Shown piece by piece: positions 16,041-25,800 of a stretch of DNA of 38,167 nucleotides (the stretch's first letter is position 1; the number at the start of each line of letters is the position of its first letter). Source of the DNA: JBAZCO01 sp041654915. GTDB lineage: Bacteria > Bacillota > Clostridia > Christensenellales > DTU072. A program made the translations under genes and the position numbers. The DNA is taken from contig JBAZCO010000003.1 in the NCBI GenBank assembly GCA_041654915.1, positions 1 to 38,167 of the forward strand. Direction: 5' to 3'. The notes below the pieces were generated by a model. That model was not told the DNA's origin. It worked only from the letters and a program-made list of their open reading frames with translations, and did not search any database.

Positions 16041-17766
16041 AAATAATGCATCCTCATTAAAGACTTTGAAAAGATTGTTAAGATATGCCGTTCCCTATCG
16101 AGCGTTGTTTTATTTGGCGCTGCTGTTTTCGCTGTTTGGAGTTGCCGCCACAATAGTTGCGCCGTATTTAATTGGCAACGCAATAGACCTCATGAACGGC
16201 GATATTGACTTTAGTGGAGTGACAAGAATTGCCGCAATTCTCGCTGTTATATATACTTTGTCGGCGGCTTTTGCTTGGCTTGCCACTATTTTTATGACGA
16301 TGTTGTCACAAAGAGTGATAAAAGCGATGCGGATAGATTTTATTAAAACCTTGCACAGCGTGCCATTGTCTTATATTGATAAAAGTTCTAGAGGCGACCT
16401 AGTAAGCCGTATTATAAACGACCTTGATACCGTTGCTCACGGACTGCTGCAAGGGTTGATACAGCTCTTTAGTGGAGTTGCTACCGTGCTGTTTATTATT
16501 GTAATGATGTTTTACTTAAATGTATACATTGCTCTTGCTATCGTGCTAGTTACCCCCGTGTCTATATTTGTTTCTTATTTTATTGCAAAAAGAGCGCAAA
16601 GATTATTTAGACTTCAACAATCGGCACTTGGCGAACTAAACGGCATTGCCGAGGAAATGGTGGGGAGCTTTAAGCAAGTAAAGGCATACACATATGAGGA
16701 GCAGTCCTACTTGCGTTTTGATAACATAAACAAAAGATATATGGACGCCTATAAGAATGCGCACTTTAACTCTGCACTCGTAAACCCCACCACCCGCTTT
16801 ATTAATAACAGTATATATATAATGACGGGGTTGATGGGCATTGCGCTAGGTGCATCTATTGGGAGCATTGGCTCATTTTTGATGTATGCAAATCAATTTA
16901 CCCGTCCTTTTAATGAGATATCTACGGTGATAGCGGAGTTGCAGTCGGCAATCGCATCGGCGGACAGAGTATTTGAAATCTTGGATGAGCAGAGCGGCGA
17001 ACGGGATAGCCTTGGGGCGGTGAGCTTGAACAGCGCCAAAGGGGATATTATTTTTGATAGCGTTGACTTTAGCTATAACCCAGAAGTAAGGTTGATTAAG
17101 AACTTTAATTTGTTGGTGAAAAAAGGTGAAAAGATTGCCATTGTAGGTCCTACCGGTGCGGGAAAGACCACCCTTGTAAATCTCCTAATGCGTTTTTATG
17201 AGGTGGACAGCGGAAAAATATTATTGGACGGCTTGGATATCACCGATATAAAAAGGCGGGATATGCGCCAGAACTATGGAATGGTACTGCAAAACTCGTG
17301 GTTGTATAGCGCATCTATTAAAGATAACATAACTTACGGCAGGAGCGATGCCAGCTTGCAAAAAGTGATAGAGGTTGCAAAAAAGTGCCATTCTCACGAA
17401 TTTATATCGGCAATGGAAAGGGGGTATGATACCATAGTGTCTGACTCGGGAAGTAATATGTCGGCGGGAGAGCGGCAGTTAATTTGCATAGCCCGTGTGA
17501 TGATTACCAACCCCTCAATTTTAATATTAGATGAGGCAACTTCTAATATTGATACCCGTACAGAGAGGCATATACAAGATGCGTTTGATACTATGATGAA
17601 GGGGAGAACCAGCTTTATTATCGCCCACCGCCTATCTACAATAAAGAGTGCGGATAAAATCCTTGTATTAAAAGACGGGGATATAATAGAAACAGGCGCA
17701 CATAACGAACTATTAGAAAAACAAGGCTTTTATTATGAGTTGTATAATAGCCAGTTTAGCGGGTAA
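16033..17766 (+). CDS. Heterodimeric ABC exporter, catalytic-site subunit
   Basis: Encodes 577 residues with the same six-helix plus ATPase layout; its ATPase motifs fall at the same residue numbers as in its partner. Walker A is GPTGAGKTT (372-380), Walker B LILDEA has the catalytic Glu501, and the switch His532 is present in AHRLSTI. Its own signature deviates (MSAGE, 476-480). In an asymmetric dimer its Walker motifs face the partner's normal FSGGQ, forming the one competent ATP site, while its own MSAGE faces the partner's Asp501/Gln532, forming the degenerate site. AAGGAGG precedes the ATG inside the upstream gene. Confidence 0.93.
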   Translation: MAKNNASSLKTLKRLLRYAVPYRALFYLALLFSLFGVAATIVAPYLIGNAIDLMNGDIDFSGVTRIAAILAVIYTLSAAFAWLATIFMTMLSQRVIKAMRIDFIKTLHSVPLSYIDKSSRGDLVSRIINDLDTVAHGLLQGLIQLFSGVATVLFIIVMMFYLNVYIALAIVLVTPVSIFVSYFIAKRAQRLFRLQQSALGELNGIAEEMVGSFKQVKAYTYEEQSYLRFDNINKRYMDAYKNAHFNSALVNPTTRFINNSIYIMTGLMGIALGASIGSIGSFLMYANQFTRPFNEISTVIAELQSAIASADRVFEILDEQSGERDSLGAVSLNSAKGDIIFDSVDFSYNPEVRLIKNFNLLVKKGEKIAIVGPTGAGKTTLVNLLMRFYEVDSGKILLDGLDITDIKRRDMRQNYGMVLQNSWLYSASIKDNITYGRSDASLQKVIEVAKKCHSHEFISAMERGYDTIVSDSGSNMSAGERQLICIARVMITNPSILILDEATSNIDTRTERHIQDAFDTMMKGRTSFIIAHRLSTIKSADKILVLKDGDIIETGAHNELLEKQGFYYELYNSQFSG

Positions 17767-17814
17767 GGAGGCGAAGGGGTATAGTTTGGGCTAAATTTGG
17801 GTATAATGCGTGCT

Positions 17815-18051
17815 ATGAGAACGATTAGCCAAGATATAACAGGAACAATAAACCGCCTAAAACAAATGAAAGGGATAAATTATATTATCAAAGTAAACAG
17901 AGGCAGAAACCGCATTGAAACAATAGAGGGGGTAATCGAAAGCGTTTACCCTGCAATATTTACCGTTAGGACAGATGCGGGTGAATTGAACTCCTTTAGT
18001 TATGCCGATTTATTTAGCCGCAACATAAGCTTTAAAGCAAAGCAGGAGTAG
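17815..18051 (+). CDS. veg: Veg-family protein
   Basis: Encodes about 78 residues. The segment IIKVNRGRNRIETIEGVIESVYPAIFTV matches the Veg domain core (NGGRRKT, then YPSVFVI in Bacillus), and the end FSYADLFSRNI matches SYADILT. Veg is a small conserved Firmicutes protein linked in Bacillus to biofilm-matrix control and spore outgrowth; its biochemical role is unclear. The start is uncertain. TTG at 17797, ATG at 17806 and ATG at 17815 are all in frame, none has a good ribosome site, and TATAAT at 17802-17807 could be a -10 box. I chose 17815 because it matches the family's usual N-terminal length. The next gene (SPOCS-LysM) and, farther on, ispE are its usual neighbours. Confidence 0.85.
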   Translation: MRTISQDITGTINRLKQMKGINYIIKVNRGRNRIETIEGVIESVYPAIFTVRTDAGELNSFSYADLFSRNISFKAKQE

Positions 18052-18102
18052 CGAACACACAAAGAGTTTAGCATTGCCAAAACTATTTTCATAATAAAAG
18101 TT

Positions 18103-18129
18103 ATATTTTTATTCCCCCAAGCATAATGT
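18103..18129 (+). promoter_or_regulatory. Possible sigma-E-like sporulation promoter
   Basis: ATA (18103-18105), 16 nt, then CATAATGT (18122-18129), compared with the sigma-E pattern ATA-N16-18-CATAcanT. No sigma-A-type pair is evident in front of the SPOCS gene, and the product is of spore-envelope type, which makes the reading plausible but unproven. Confidence 0.35.
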
Positions 18130-18160
18130 ATAAACATAATGGACACAAGGGGGATTTTTT

Positions 18161-19624
18161 ATGATAGTGAACGGTGACAGACGGGAGCAAATTAGTCCGC
18201 TGCAGTTTTACCTAGACCAAGAACTTGCGATACCGCAGGCGGATAAGATTATTAGCCTTATTGTATCTGCAAGAGTTACTGCCGTAGAAACGCTTGCAGG
18301 AGAGGCAAAGGTGCAATATCGTGTGACTTACAAAACGATATTTAGCGGGGAGGACGGCATTGACTGCAAAGAGGATAGCTATGACAACAACGCTGTTATA
18401 AAAGCGGCGTCCATTACCCCTAAAAGCTTTATTAACCTCACAGCCAACATTATATCCAATGAATATGTGGGAGTGGGGAATATAAAGGTGCGCTCTACGG
18501 TGGAGATAAAAGGCTATGTGATTGTTGCCTCTAGCTTTGAGCTTCCCGATATTCCCGAGGGTATTTTCACAAAGACCGCCCCCGTCGTTGTGGAAAATAT
18601 ACAGCCGATATATGAGAGTGCAGTCGTTGCCTCCGAGGACTTTGAAATAAAAGAACAAGTTAACAAAATACTCACCGCTGATACACAAATTGCCGTGAAA
18701 AGAGTATCTACGGCAACCGAAATATGCCATATACAGGGAGAGTGCTATACCTATGTGACATATATTGCGGATGGTAACTTGCAATCTAGATGTTTAACAA
18801 CTTACTTTGATACGGAGATTCTTGCGCCCAATATTAAGGAGGGCAGCGAGGCATTTTGTTCGGCAGAGGCAAGTAATACAAGCGTTACTGTCTTGGAGGG
18901 AGAACCCAATGCTTTTAGAACAGAGATAACCATTGGAGTAAAGGGGTTTTGCTTGCTTAGCGAGGAGTGCGAGGCGGTAATTGACGCATACAGCAAGACA
19001 GAGGAACTTGATATTCAATATAATAGAGTTCCTATTGAAAAAAATGTGTGCTTGACGGGAGCAGAAGAGAAACTTTCGGGCGGGGCAAGGTTAAGTGACG
19101 ATAGCGCAAGAGTGCGCTCTGTGCTGTGTGTTTGTCCGCCGTCAATAGGAGCAATAAGCGTATCCAATGCGGGCGGGCTTGCTGTGGAAGGAATTGTCAC
19201 CGTGTCGGTTATCTATCTTGACGAAAATGAGGAGATTTCTCAAACGCTTGCCGAGCTTCCCTATCATTTTGTATTATCTAGGGACTTCCCTTGCGAAACT
19301 GGGCTTAGCGCTAATGCCGTTGTCACATCTATTGCTGCACGGGCAAGGCACAATGACGAAATAGAGATTAGCGCATCACTTTATGTAGAGGTCTATGGCA
19401 CGGAAGTAGATGATTTAAAATATGTGAGCCGTATGGAGGTTCTTGGTAGCCGTGAGGTAAATGAATGCGCAATAAGTTTGTACATAGTTCGTGGCGGTGA
19501 ATCATTGTGGGATGTGGCTAAGGAGCTTATGAGCGATGAGGATACCTTGTTACAACTCAATCCCGACCTTGCACTGCCATTAATGGGTGGGGAAAAGGTA
19601 TTGCTTTACCGTGAATTAACTTGA
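18161..19624 (+). CDS. SPOCS (DUF3794) and LysM spore-envelope-type protein
   Basis: Encodes 487 residues. About three SPOCS-type beta domains can be traced (roughly 10-145, 150-290 and 295-430); each carries the pattern of a strand-rich core such as VSARVTAVETLAGEAKVQYRVTYKTIF. A C-terminal LysM domain (about 437-484, YIVRGGESLWDVAKELMSDE) would bind peptidoglycan or related glycan. There is no signal peptide, consistent with spore proteins assembled from the mother-cell cytoplasm, as for Bacillus SpoVID/SafA-type morphogenetic proteins. In Clostridia such genes commonly lie between veg and ispE. AAGGGGGA is six bases before the ATG, and a strong terminator follows. Function in spore coat assembly is inferred from family and position. 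Confidence 0.88.
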   Translation: MIVNGDRREQISPLQFYLDQELAIPQADKIISLIVSARVTAVETLAGEAKVQYRVTYKTIFSGEDGIDCKEDSYDNNAVIKAASITPKSFINLTANIISNEYVGVGNIKVRSTVEIKGYVIVASSFELPDIPEGIFTKTAPVVVENIQPIYESAVVASEDFEIKEQVNKILTADTQIAVKRVSTATEICHIQGECYTYVTYIADGNLQSRCLTTYFDTEILAPNIKEGSEAFCSAEASNTSVTVLEGEPNAFRTEITIGVKGFCLLSEECEAVIDAYSKTEELDIQYNRVPIEKNVCLTGAEEKLSGGARLSDDSARVRSVLCVCPPSIGAISVSNAGGLAVEGIVTVSVIYLDENEEISQTLAELPYHFVLSRDFPCETGLSANAVVTSIAARARHNDEIEISASLYVEVYGTEVDDLKYVSRMEVLGSREVNECAISLYIVRGGESLWDVAKELMSDEDTLLQLNPDLALPLMGGEKVLLYRELT

Positions 19625-19651
19625 GAAAATCTCCAAAAGAGAGTTTTTAGA

Positions 19652-19687
19652 GTCGCCTCCTAAAATAATTTGGGAGGCGGTTTTTTT
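19652..19687 (+). terminator. Rho-independent terminator
   Basis: The stem is about 13 bp (19652-19664 with 19669-19681, core CGCCTCC/GGAGGCG) with a 4-nt loop. It runs into a T tract that reaches 19687. Confidence 0.92.
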
Positions 19688-19747
19688 AATTGGTTTTTTT
19701 TGCTAATATATTTTTTTAAATAATAACACTAATTATAAATCTTAATA

Positions 19748-19776
19748 TTGACTTTAATTGTATTTAATGTTATAAA
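19748..19776 (+). promoter_or_regulatory. Promoter of the BspA-like gene pair
   Basis: TTGACT (19748-19753), 17-nt spacer, TATAAA (19771-19776). The start codon is about 50 nt downstream. The flanking DNA is very AT-rich. Confidence 0.6.
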
Positions 19777-19828
19777 TATTATGTATACTTTTAAAGTTAT
19801 ATAACTTACCTTAAATAAGGAAGATAAA

Positions 19829-22800
19829 ATGAAGGTTTCTAAATTATTACTGATTATCGCTCTCGTACTCATATCTGTCACCGTGCTGTTTGCATGCGAT
19901 GACCCAGATGCAACGCTGTATACAATTATTTATGATGTGAATAACGGTGACGGCGAGGACATATTGGTGCTGACTAACGGGCGGCAACCTATCGTTATGC
20001 CTGCCGACCCCATTAGGGCAGGCTATGACTTCTTGGGTTGGTACTTCGATTTGGAAGGGAAAGTAGAGCTTACCGAACATTATTTTATTACCAATCCTGT
20101 GCGTGCCAACCAAAGAGTATATGCTTTGTGGCAGACAAGCGATATCCCAGACGGCAAAAACCCCAATGATGGTAGCACTCCCGAACAAAAACCTACATAT
20201 ACAATAACTTACCACTCTGTAAATATGACACCTAGGAGCAATACTTCACATTCTCCGTTGGTGAGTACAATATCAACAACCAACCTCAACCCCGAACACG
20301 AGTTTAAGGGTTGGTATACCAATCCCGAATTTGAAGGCAACGCTGTGACGCTGCCTTTAGAATTAACCGAGGATATCTCTCTTTATGCCCGTTGGGAAAG
20401 AATGAGATACGCTATTGTTTTTGCCCCGGGCGACGGCGCAACGGGGCTTTCTCCCACCATTCCCGACAAGGCAATGGGGGAAACATTTATACTTCCCGAG
20501 AACCCGTTCACAAGAGTAAATCACCAATTCATAGAGTGGCACGACGGTTTTCAATCGTATCAGCCCGGTGATGAATATCCGATGTTAAACCGCTCCGCAA
20601 TTACCTTTACCGCTAATTGGGCTAGGGCATATGTTGCCTCGTTCCACGGCGGAGAGGGCGCAGAGGGCAGCATTTTTACCCTGCCCCCCACAATTGGCGG
20701 CAAAACATTTGTAATGCCGCAATCAACATTTACCAAAGCGGGTCATATATTTAATGTTTGGACGGACGGAGAGACAACTTTCCCTGCCGGCTCTTCAAAT
20801 ATTATGCCGTATACCGACCAACGCTACGAGGCAACTTGGACTAGGGCATACAATCTTGATTTTGAGGGCGGAGAGGCTGCCTTTGGCAATCCGCCAACAT
20901 TTGCACCCATGCCCGAAGGTGCAAAAGTCAAACTTCCTAGCAACCCGTTCACCAAAGATGGATTTGAATTTATGCATTGGGAGGATACAAACGGCAATGA
21001 GTATAACCCCGGCTTTGAGTTCACCGTACCCGCACGCAATGTTAGCTTTGTTGCGGTGTGGCAGCCAACGATTACCTATCCTGTAAGCTTTGCCCCCGGA
21101 GAGGGCGCAACGGGTGACGCCCCTCACATTGAAAGTTGGCGACCCGGGTCAATTATACAGCTGCCCGACAATCCGTTTGAAAAGAACTATTATCGCTTTG
21201 AGGGTTGGGAGCATTCCTCCGTGGTCTATCCCGCAGGGGCAAACTTTGTTATGCCCGACTACCCCACAAGCTTTGAGGCAAAGTGGACACCTATTAATTA
21301 CAGTATCCGCTACCATATAATGGAAGGATATGTTTCGTCCAATCCCACGCTATATAATGTTGAAACACCTACATTTTCCCTTGCCGACCCCGAAGTAGAC
21401 GGCTATACCTTTGAAGGGTGGTACTCCGACCAAGGCTTGCTGTATCCCGTAGAAACAACAACGATAGTACTAGGCAGTGTGGGCAACCTTGAGTTTTTTG
21501 CCAAACTTGCGCCCTTAGCTTATAAGATATATTTTACCAATTTGCAAGGCGCAACGCTCACCAATGTCGAACCTGATAATTATATTGAAGTTAGTTATGG
21601 CAAAGATTATTCCGAGTCGTTCTCCCGTGTAGGGGCGGACAGGAGCGGATATTTGCTTGCATTTTGGGCTTATGAAGGGCGAGCTTATAGCCCAACCGCT
21701 GTGTGGAACAGAACGGAGGATTTGGAGCTAGCCGCTGTTTGGACAGAAATTGCCACTTTCGGACTTACATTTGCACCCACAGCGGATAACTCCGCTTATG
21801 TAATCACACGATACAATGGGCAGGATACCGAAGTTATCATCCCATCCTATCACGAGAAAAAACCCGTAATTGGTATTTCGATTGCCGCATTTAACCAATC
21901 TGCAATAACGGCAATATCCTTGCCAGAAACCTTGCTTACCATTAGTGATGAGGCATTTAAGGCAAGCCGTCTTACCAAAATAACGCTGCCTGCAAGCTTG
22001 ACGGCGATTGGCAATTACGCTTTTGCCGATACCAACTATTTGGAAGTCGTGACGGTAGAGGAAGATGCTATGCTCTATCAAATTGGAGAGGGCGCATTTT
22101 ATAATTCCTCCGCTTTAGGGTATGTGAGATTGCCCGAAACCGTTGTGCAAGTTGGCAAGTCTGCTTTTGGCGGCTCGCCTGCGCTTGCCATATATTCCTC
22201 GGCGATTGGGGCGGCAAACGGCTTTGCCCAAGATTGGAATATAGATAATGTTCCCGTATTTTGGAGCGTGATGAGAGAAGGCTCATTCTATTATGCGCCA
22301 GAGGGAGAAGGGTTTGCGATTGTAGAATATATAGGGAATGAAAACATCCCTAACATAAATGAAACTGTGCTTGGTGTACCCGTGGTAGCGATAGGCGGAT
22401 ATGCGTTTAGAAACAACACCTCGCTTGAGGGTTTGACTGTTCCTGCAAGGGTGACACGCATTGCAGAGGGCGCATTTATAAATGCGGTAGCTTTGCAATA
22501 TGTATATGTACCTATCGGTGTGGGGTCGCTTGCCGCAAATACATTTAACGGCGCAAACTTTGTTACAGTTTATGCCGAGGGTGAATTGACCTATTCGGGA
22601 GATGTATTTGTAAATAGCAACATAGCAGAAGTATTTTTTGAGGGTGATTGGCACTTTGTGGCACACAGCAGTACCACGGTAAGGATTACCAAATATACGG
22701 GTATTATGTCTACTGTGACAATCCCCGAAACCTTGCTTGGCAAACCCGTTGTTGCCGTGGCAAGCGGCGCTTTTAGCAATGTGTCCACGCTTTCCAGCGT

Positions 22801-25800
22801 GACTATCCCCGAAAATATTGCCGAAATGGGCAGTAATGTTTTTGCAAATACCACACTTTCTATTAGCGCTCTCACGCAAAAACCCGTTGCGTGGACTCCC
22901 GGTTGGAATTCGGGAAGAACCATTGAATGGGGATACACCGTCGTTAGCGGCGGACAGTTTGACTATGTTGAGTATGACGGTAAAGCATATATTGTTGCGC
23001 ATCAACAAGGTTTGAGCAGTGTGGAAATACCCGAAACAATAGGCGGCTTGCCCGTTGTGGGTGTTTATGGCGCACTTAATAATGATAGCGCTATTCGCAC
23101 AGTGTTTATTCCCAGCACGGTGGACGAGGTTGTAAATACCTTAACAGGCACACCTGCGGCGGTGATATATACCGCATATCCTGCCCCCAAGTCCAATTGG
23201 ATAAATTGGAATCCCGATGAACTTCCCGTACATTATTCCTCTCGCCCCTATTTTGCAAGTGACGGATATGTTGTCACTCTTGACGGCGATAAGGCAAATA
23301 TAACAGGATATACCGCTACACCTACAAGCCGCTTTACCCTTCCCGAGGAAGTGCAAGTGGACGGCATATGGTACGAGGTAAACGGTGTGGGAACAAACGC
23401 ATTCTATAATGCAGGACTTGTTGCAGCTATATTTACAAAATACTATATTGCCGCCAACGCTTTTGCGGGCAACCCACATTTGGTTATCAATTATGTAGGC
23501 ACGGAGTCCGACACCGAAAGCTACGGCGAAAATTGGCACGGCGGCGCTCCCGTATATTACGGCTTGGAAACAACAGAGAATGACTTTTATTTCACGGTTC
23601 AAGACGATTATGCGATAATTACAGCATATATTGGCAGCGATACGGAAGTGTATGTTCCCCACAAAGTTGGCGATTTTTATGTGCGTCAAATAGGCGCTCG
23701 TGCGCTCCTTAACTCTAATGTTGCATCTGTTTACTTGCCGTATACCGTGGTTGATATTGCGCCCAACGCTATAAATGCCTTGGCGGCGACACACAACTAT
23801 TTCGACTTGCAAGGCGAGGATGGCGATTATTCCTTTATTGCTTACAATGCAGGCGGCAACTTGGATGTTTACCTTACCGATTACCACGGCAGTGAGTCAA
23901 TGGTAACTTTGCCGCTCGCCATATCCAGTGCGGGCGAGGTTGTTGGCTTGGTAGACGCTTTTAATAACAAGGCGGTATCAATAATAAATGCTCACGCTGG
24001 AATTAATTTGATATTGGGAACATTTGCGGCTAATACAACTATTTTCTTTGAGGGCGGCGAGGATACGCTTGGTATTTTTGCCGACGGTGCATCCATATAT
24101 TACAACGCAGGCGAAGTGTTGAGCGATTTGGACTTTAGATATATTGTTGCAGATGCTGCTGCGGTGATTATTGGCTACAACGGCAGTGACAGTGATGTAA
24201 CTGTGCCTGACACCCTTGGCGGTGCAGAAGTAAAGGCTATCCTTAGCGGCGTGTTTGCCCAAAGGTATAACTTGTATGTGGTTAGAATTCCTGCCGCTGT
24301 TACCGATATTAAAAATGGCACTTTTGAGGGAAGTAATGCTGTAAAGGTTTATCTTGCCAGAGAATTGCTTGTAGATGAGGCGCTTTGGTACTTAGATATC
24401 ACGCTTGTTGCGGGCAAGACAATTTTTGCAGAAAACAACATTGAATACTATGTTGAAAACGATAGGGCGGTAATAGTGGGATATGCAGGCGGAGAAGTAA
24501 GCCTAACCGTACCCGCTATAATAGGCGGATACACGGTTACCAAACTAAACGAGAAAGCATTTTATGGCAAATCAGAAATTATGCAAATAATTATTCCCGC
24601 TACAATCGTGGAGATAGGCAGGGATGCTTTTGCCGAGTGCGGCGAGATGATAATCAAGAGTGAGGCGCATTATGCCCATCCTAATTGGGATGCAGATTGG
24701 AACAGCGGGCTTACTGTTATATTCGGCGAACAGAGCTATATGCAAGATGACAACTTCAAGTTTATCGTCTATGAGGGAAATGCATACTTGCTGGAGTACA
24801 TTGGCGCAGGCAATCAAGTTGCAGTAGGTGAAAATATAGCCTATGGCGGAAACACCTACCCCGTTGTTGACTTGGGAGTTGTGTTTGCAAATAATAAGAC
24901 TATAACAGCGCTCACCCTCCCCGACAATATAGCAAATATTTTCCCTGCTATCAAGGGCGCTACTTCGCTTGAAAGCATTTATATTCCCGCCGCCGTTAAA
25001 GAAATACCCGACTACGCTTTTAGCGGGTTTAAGAAACTTAAATCGGTTGCCTTTGGCGCAGATGACACTTTGACAAGCATAGGTTACAGGGCATTTTATG
25101 ATTGCGTGCTGCTTGTTAACTTTGATATCCCTAGTACGGTATCCTATATAGGGGATGAGGCTTTTAAGAATTGCGGCTCGCTGCAATCAATCACTCTCCC
25201 GTACGGAATAACCGAAATTGGCAAGGGTGTGTTTGAAAACTGCTTTGGCATTACGCAAGTTGCGGCGCTCTCTAGTATAACTTTAATAGGCGAAAATGCC
25301 TTTAAGAATGCGCAGGCGCTTAGCTCATTTGATGCGGAAAATGTTCAAGAAATAGGGGCATCCGCATTTGAGGGAACAAAGGCGCTTGCCAATATCAAGT
25401 TAGGCAATGCCCTTGAAACAATAGGCAAGCGGGCATTTGCAGGCGCTGTTTCTTTAAGGGAAATCAATATTAGCTCGGCAGAGATTATTGCGGATGAGGC
25501 ATTTAAAGGCGCAACATACCTCACGGTTAAAAACCAAATAATCAATGCCGCATACATTGGCAATTCCGCCTTTGAGGGCGCAATTAATTTAAGGCTTGCC
25601 AATGGATTGGGCAGTACAATCTTATCGGTTGGCACTCGTGCGTTTTATAATGCGGGTTATTTTGGCGAACTTCTCATCCCCCACCACCTCACATATATTG
25701 GATTGGAGGCTTTTGCGGGAGCGGGAATAGAAAGCATTATTGTTGACCCCAACAACCCAATGTATAGCTCAAGTGAAGGTGTACTATATAACAAAGCGGA

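Noticed and set aside
22283..23008. Long minus-strand open frames inside the giant LRR gene (up to about 250 residues).
   Set aside because: They are Cys- and His-rich mirror translations of repetitive coding DNA, without ribosome sites or domain resemblance.
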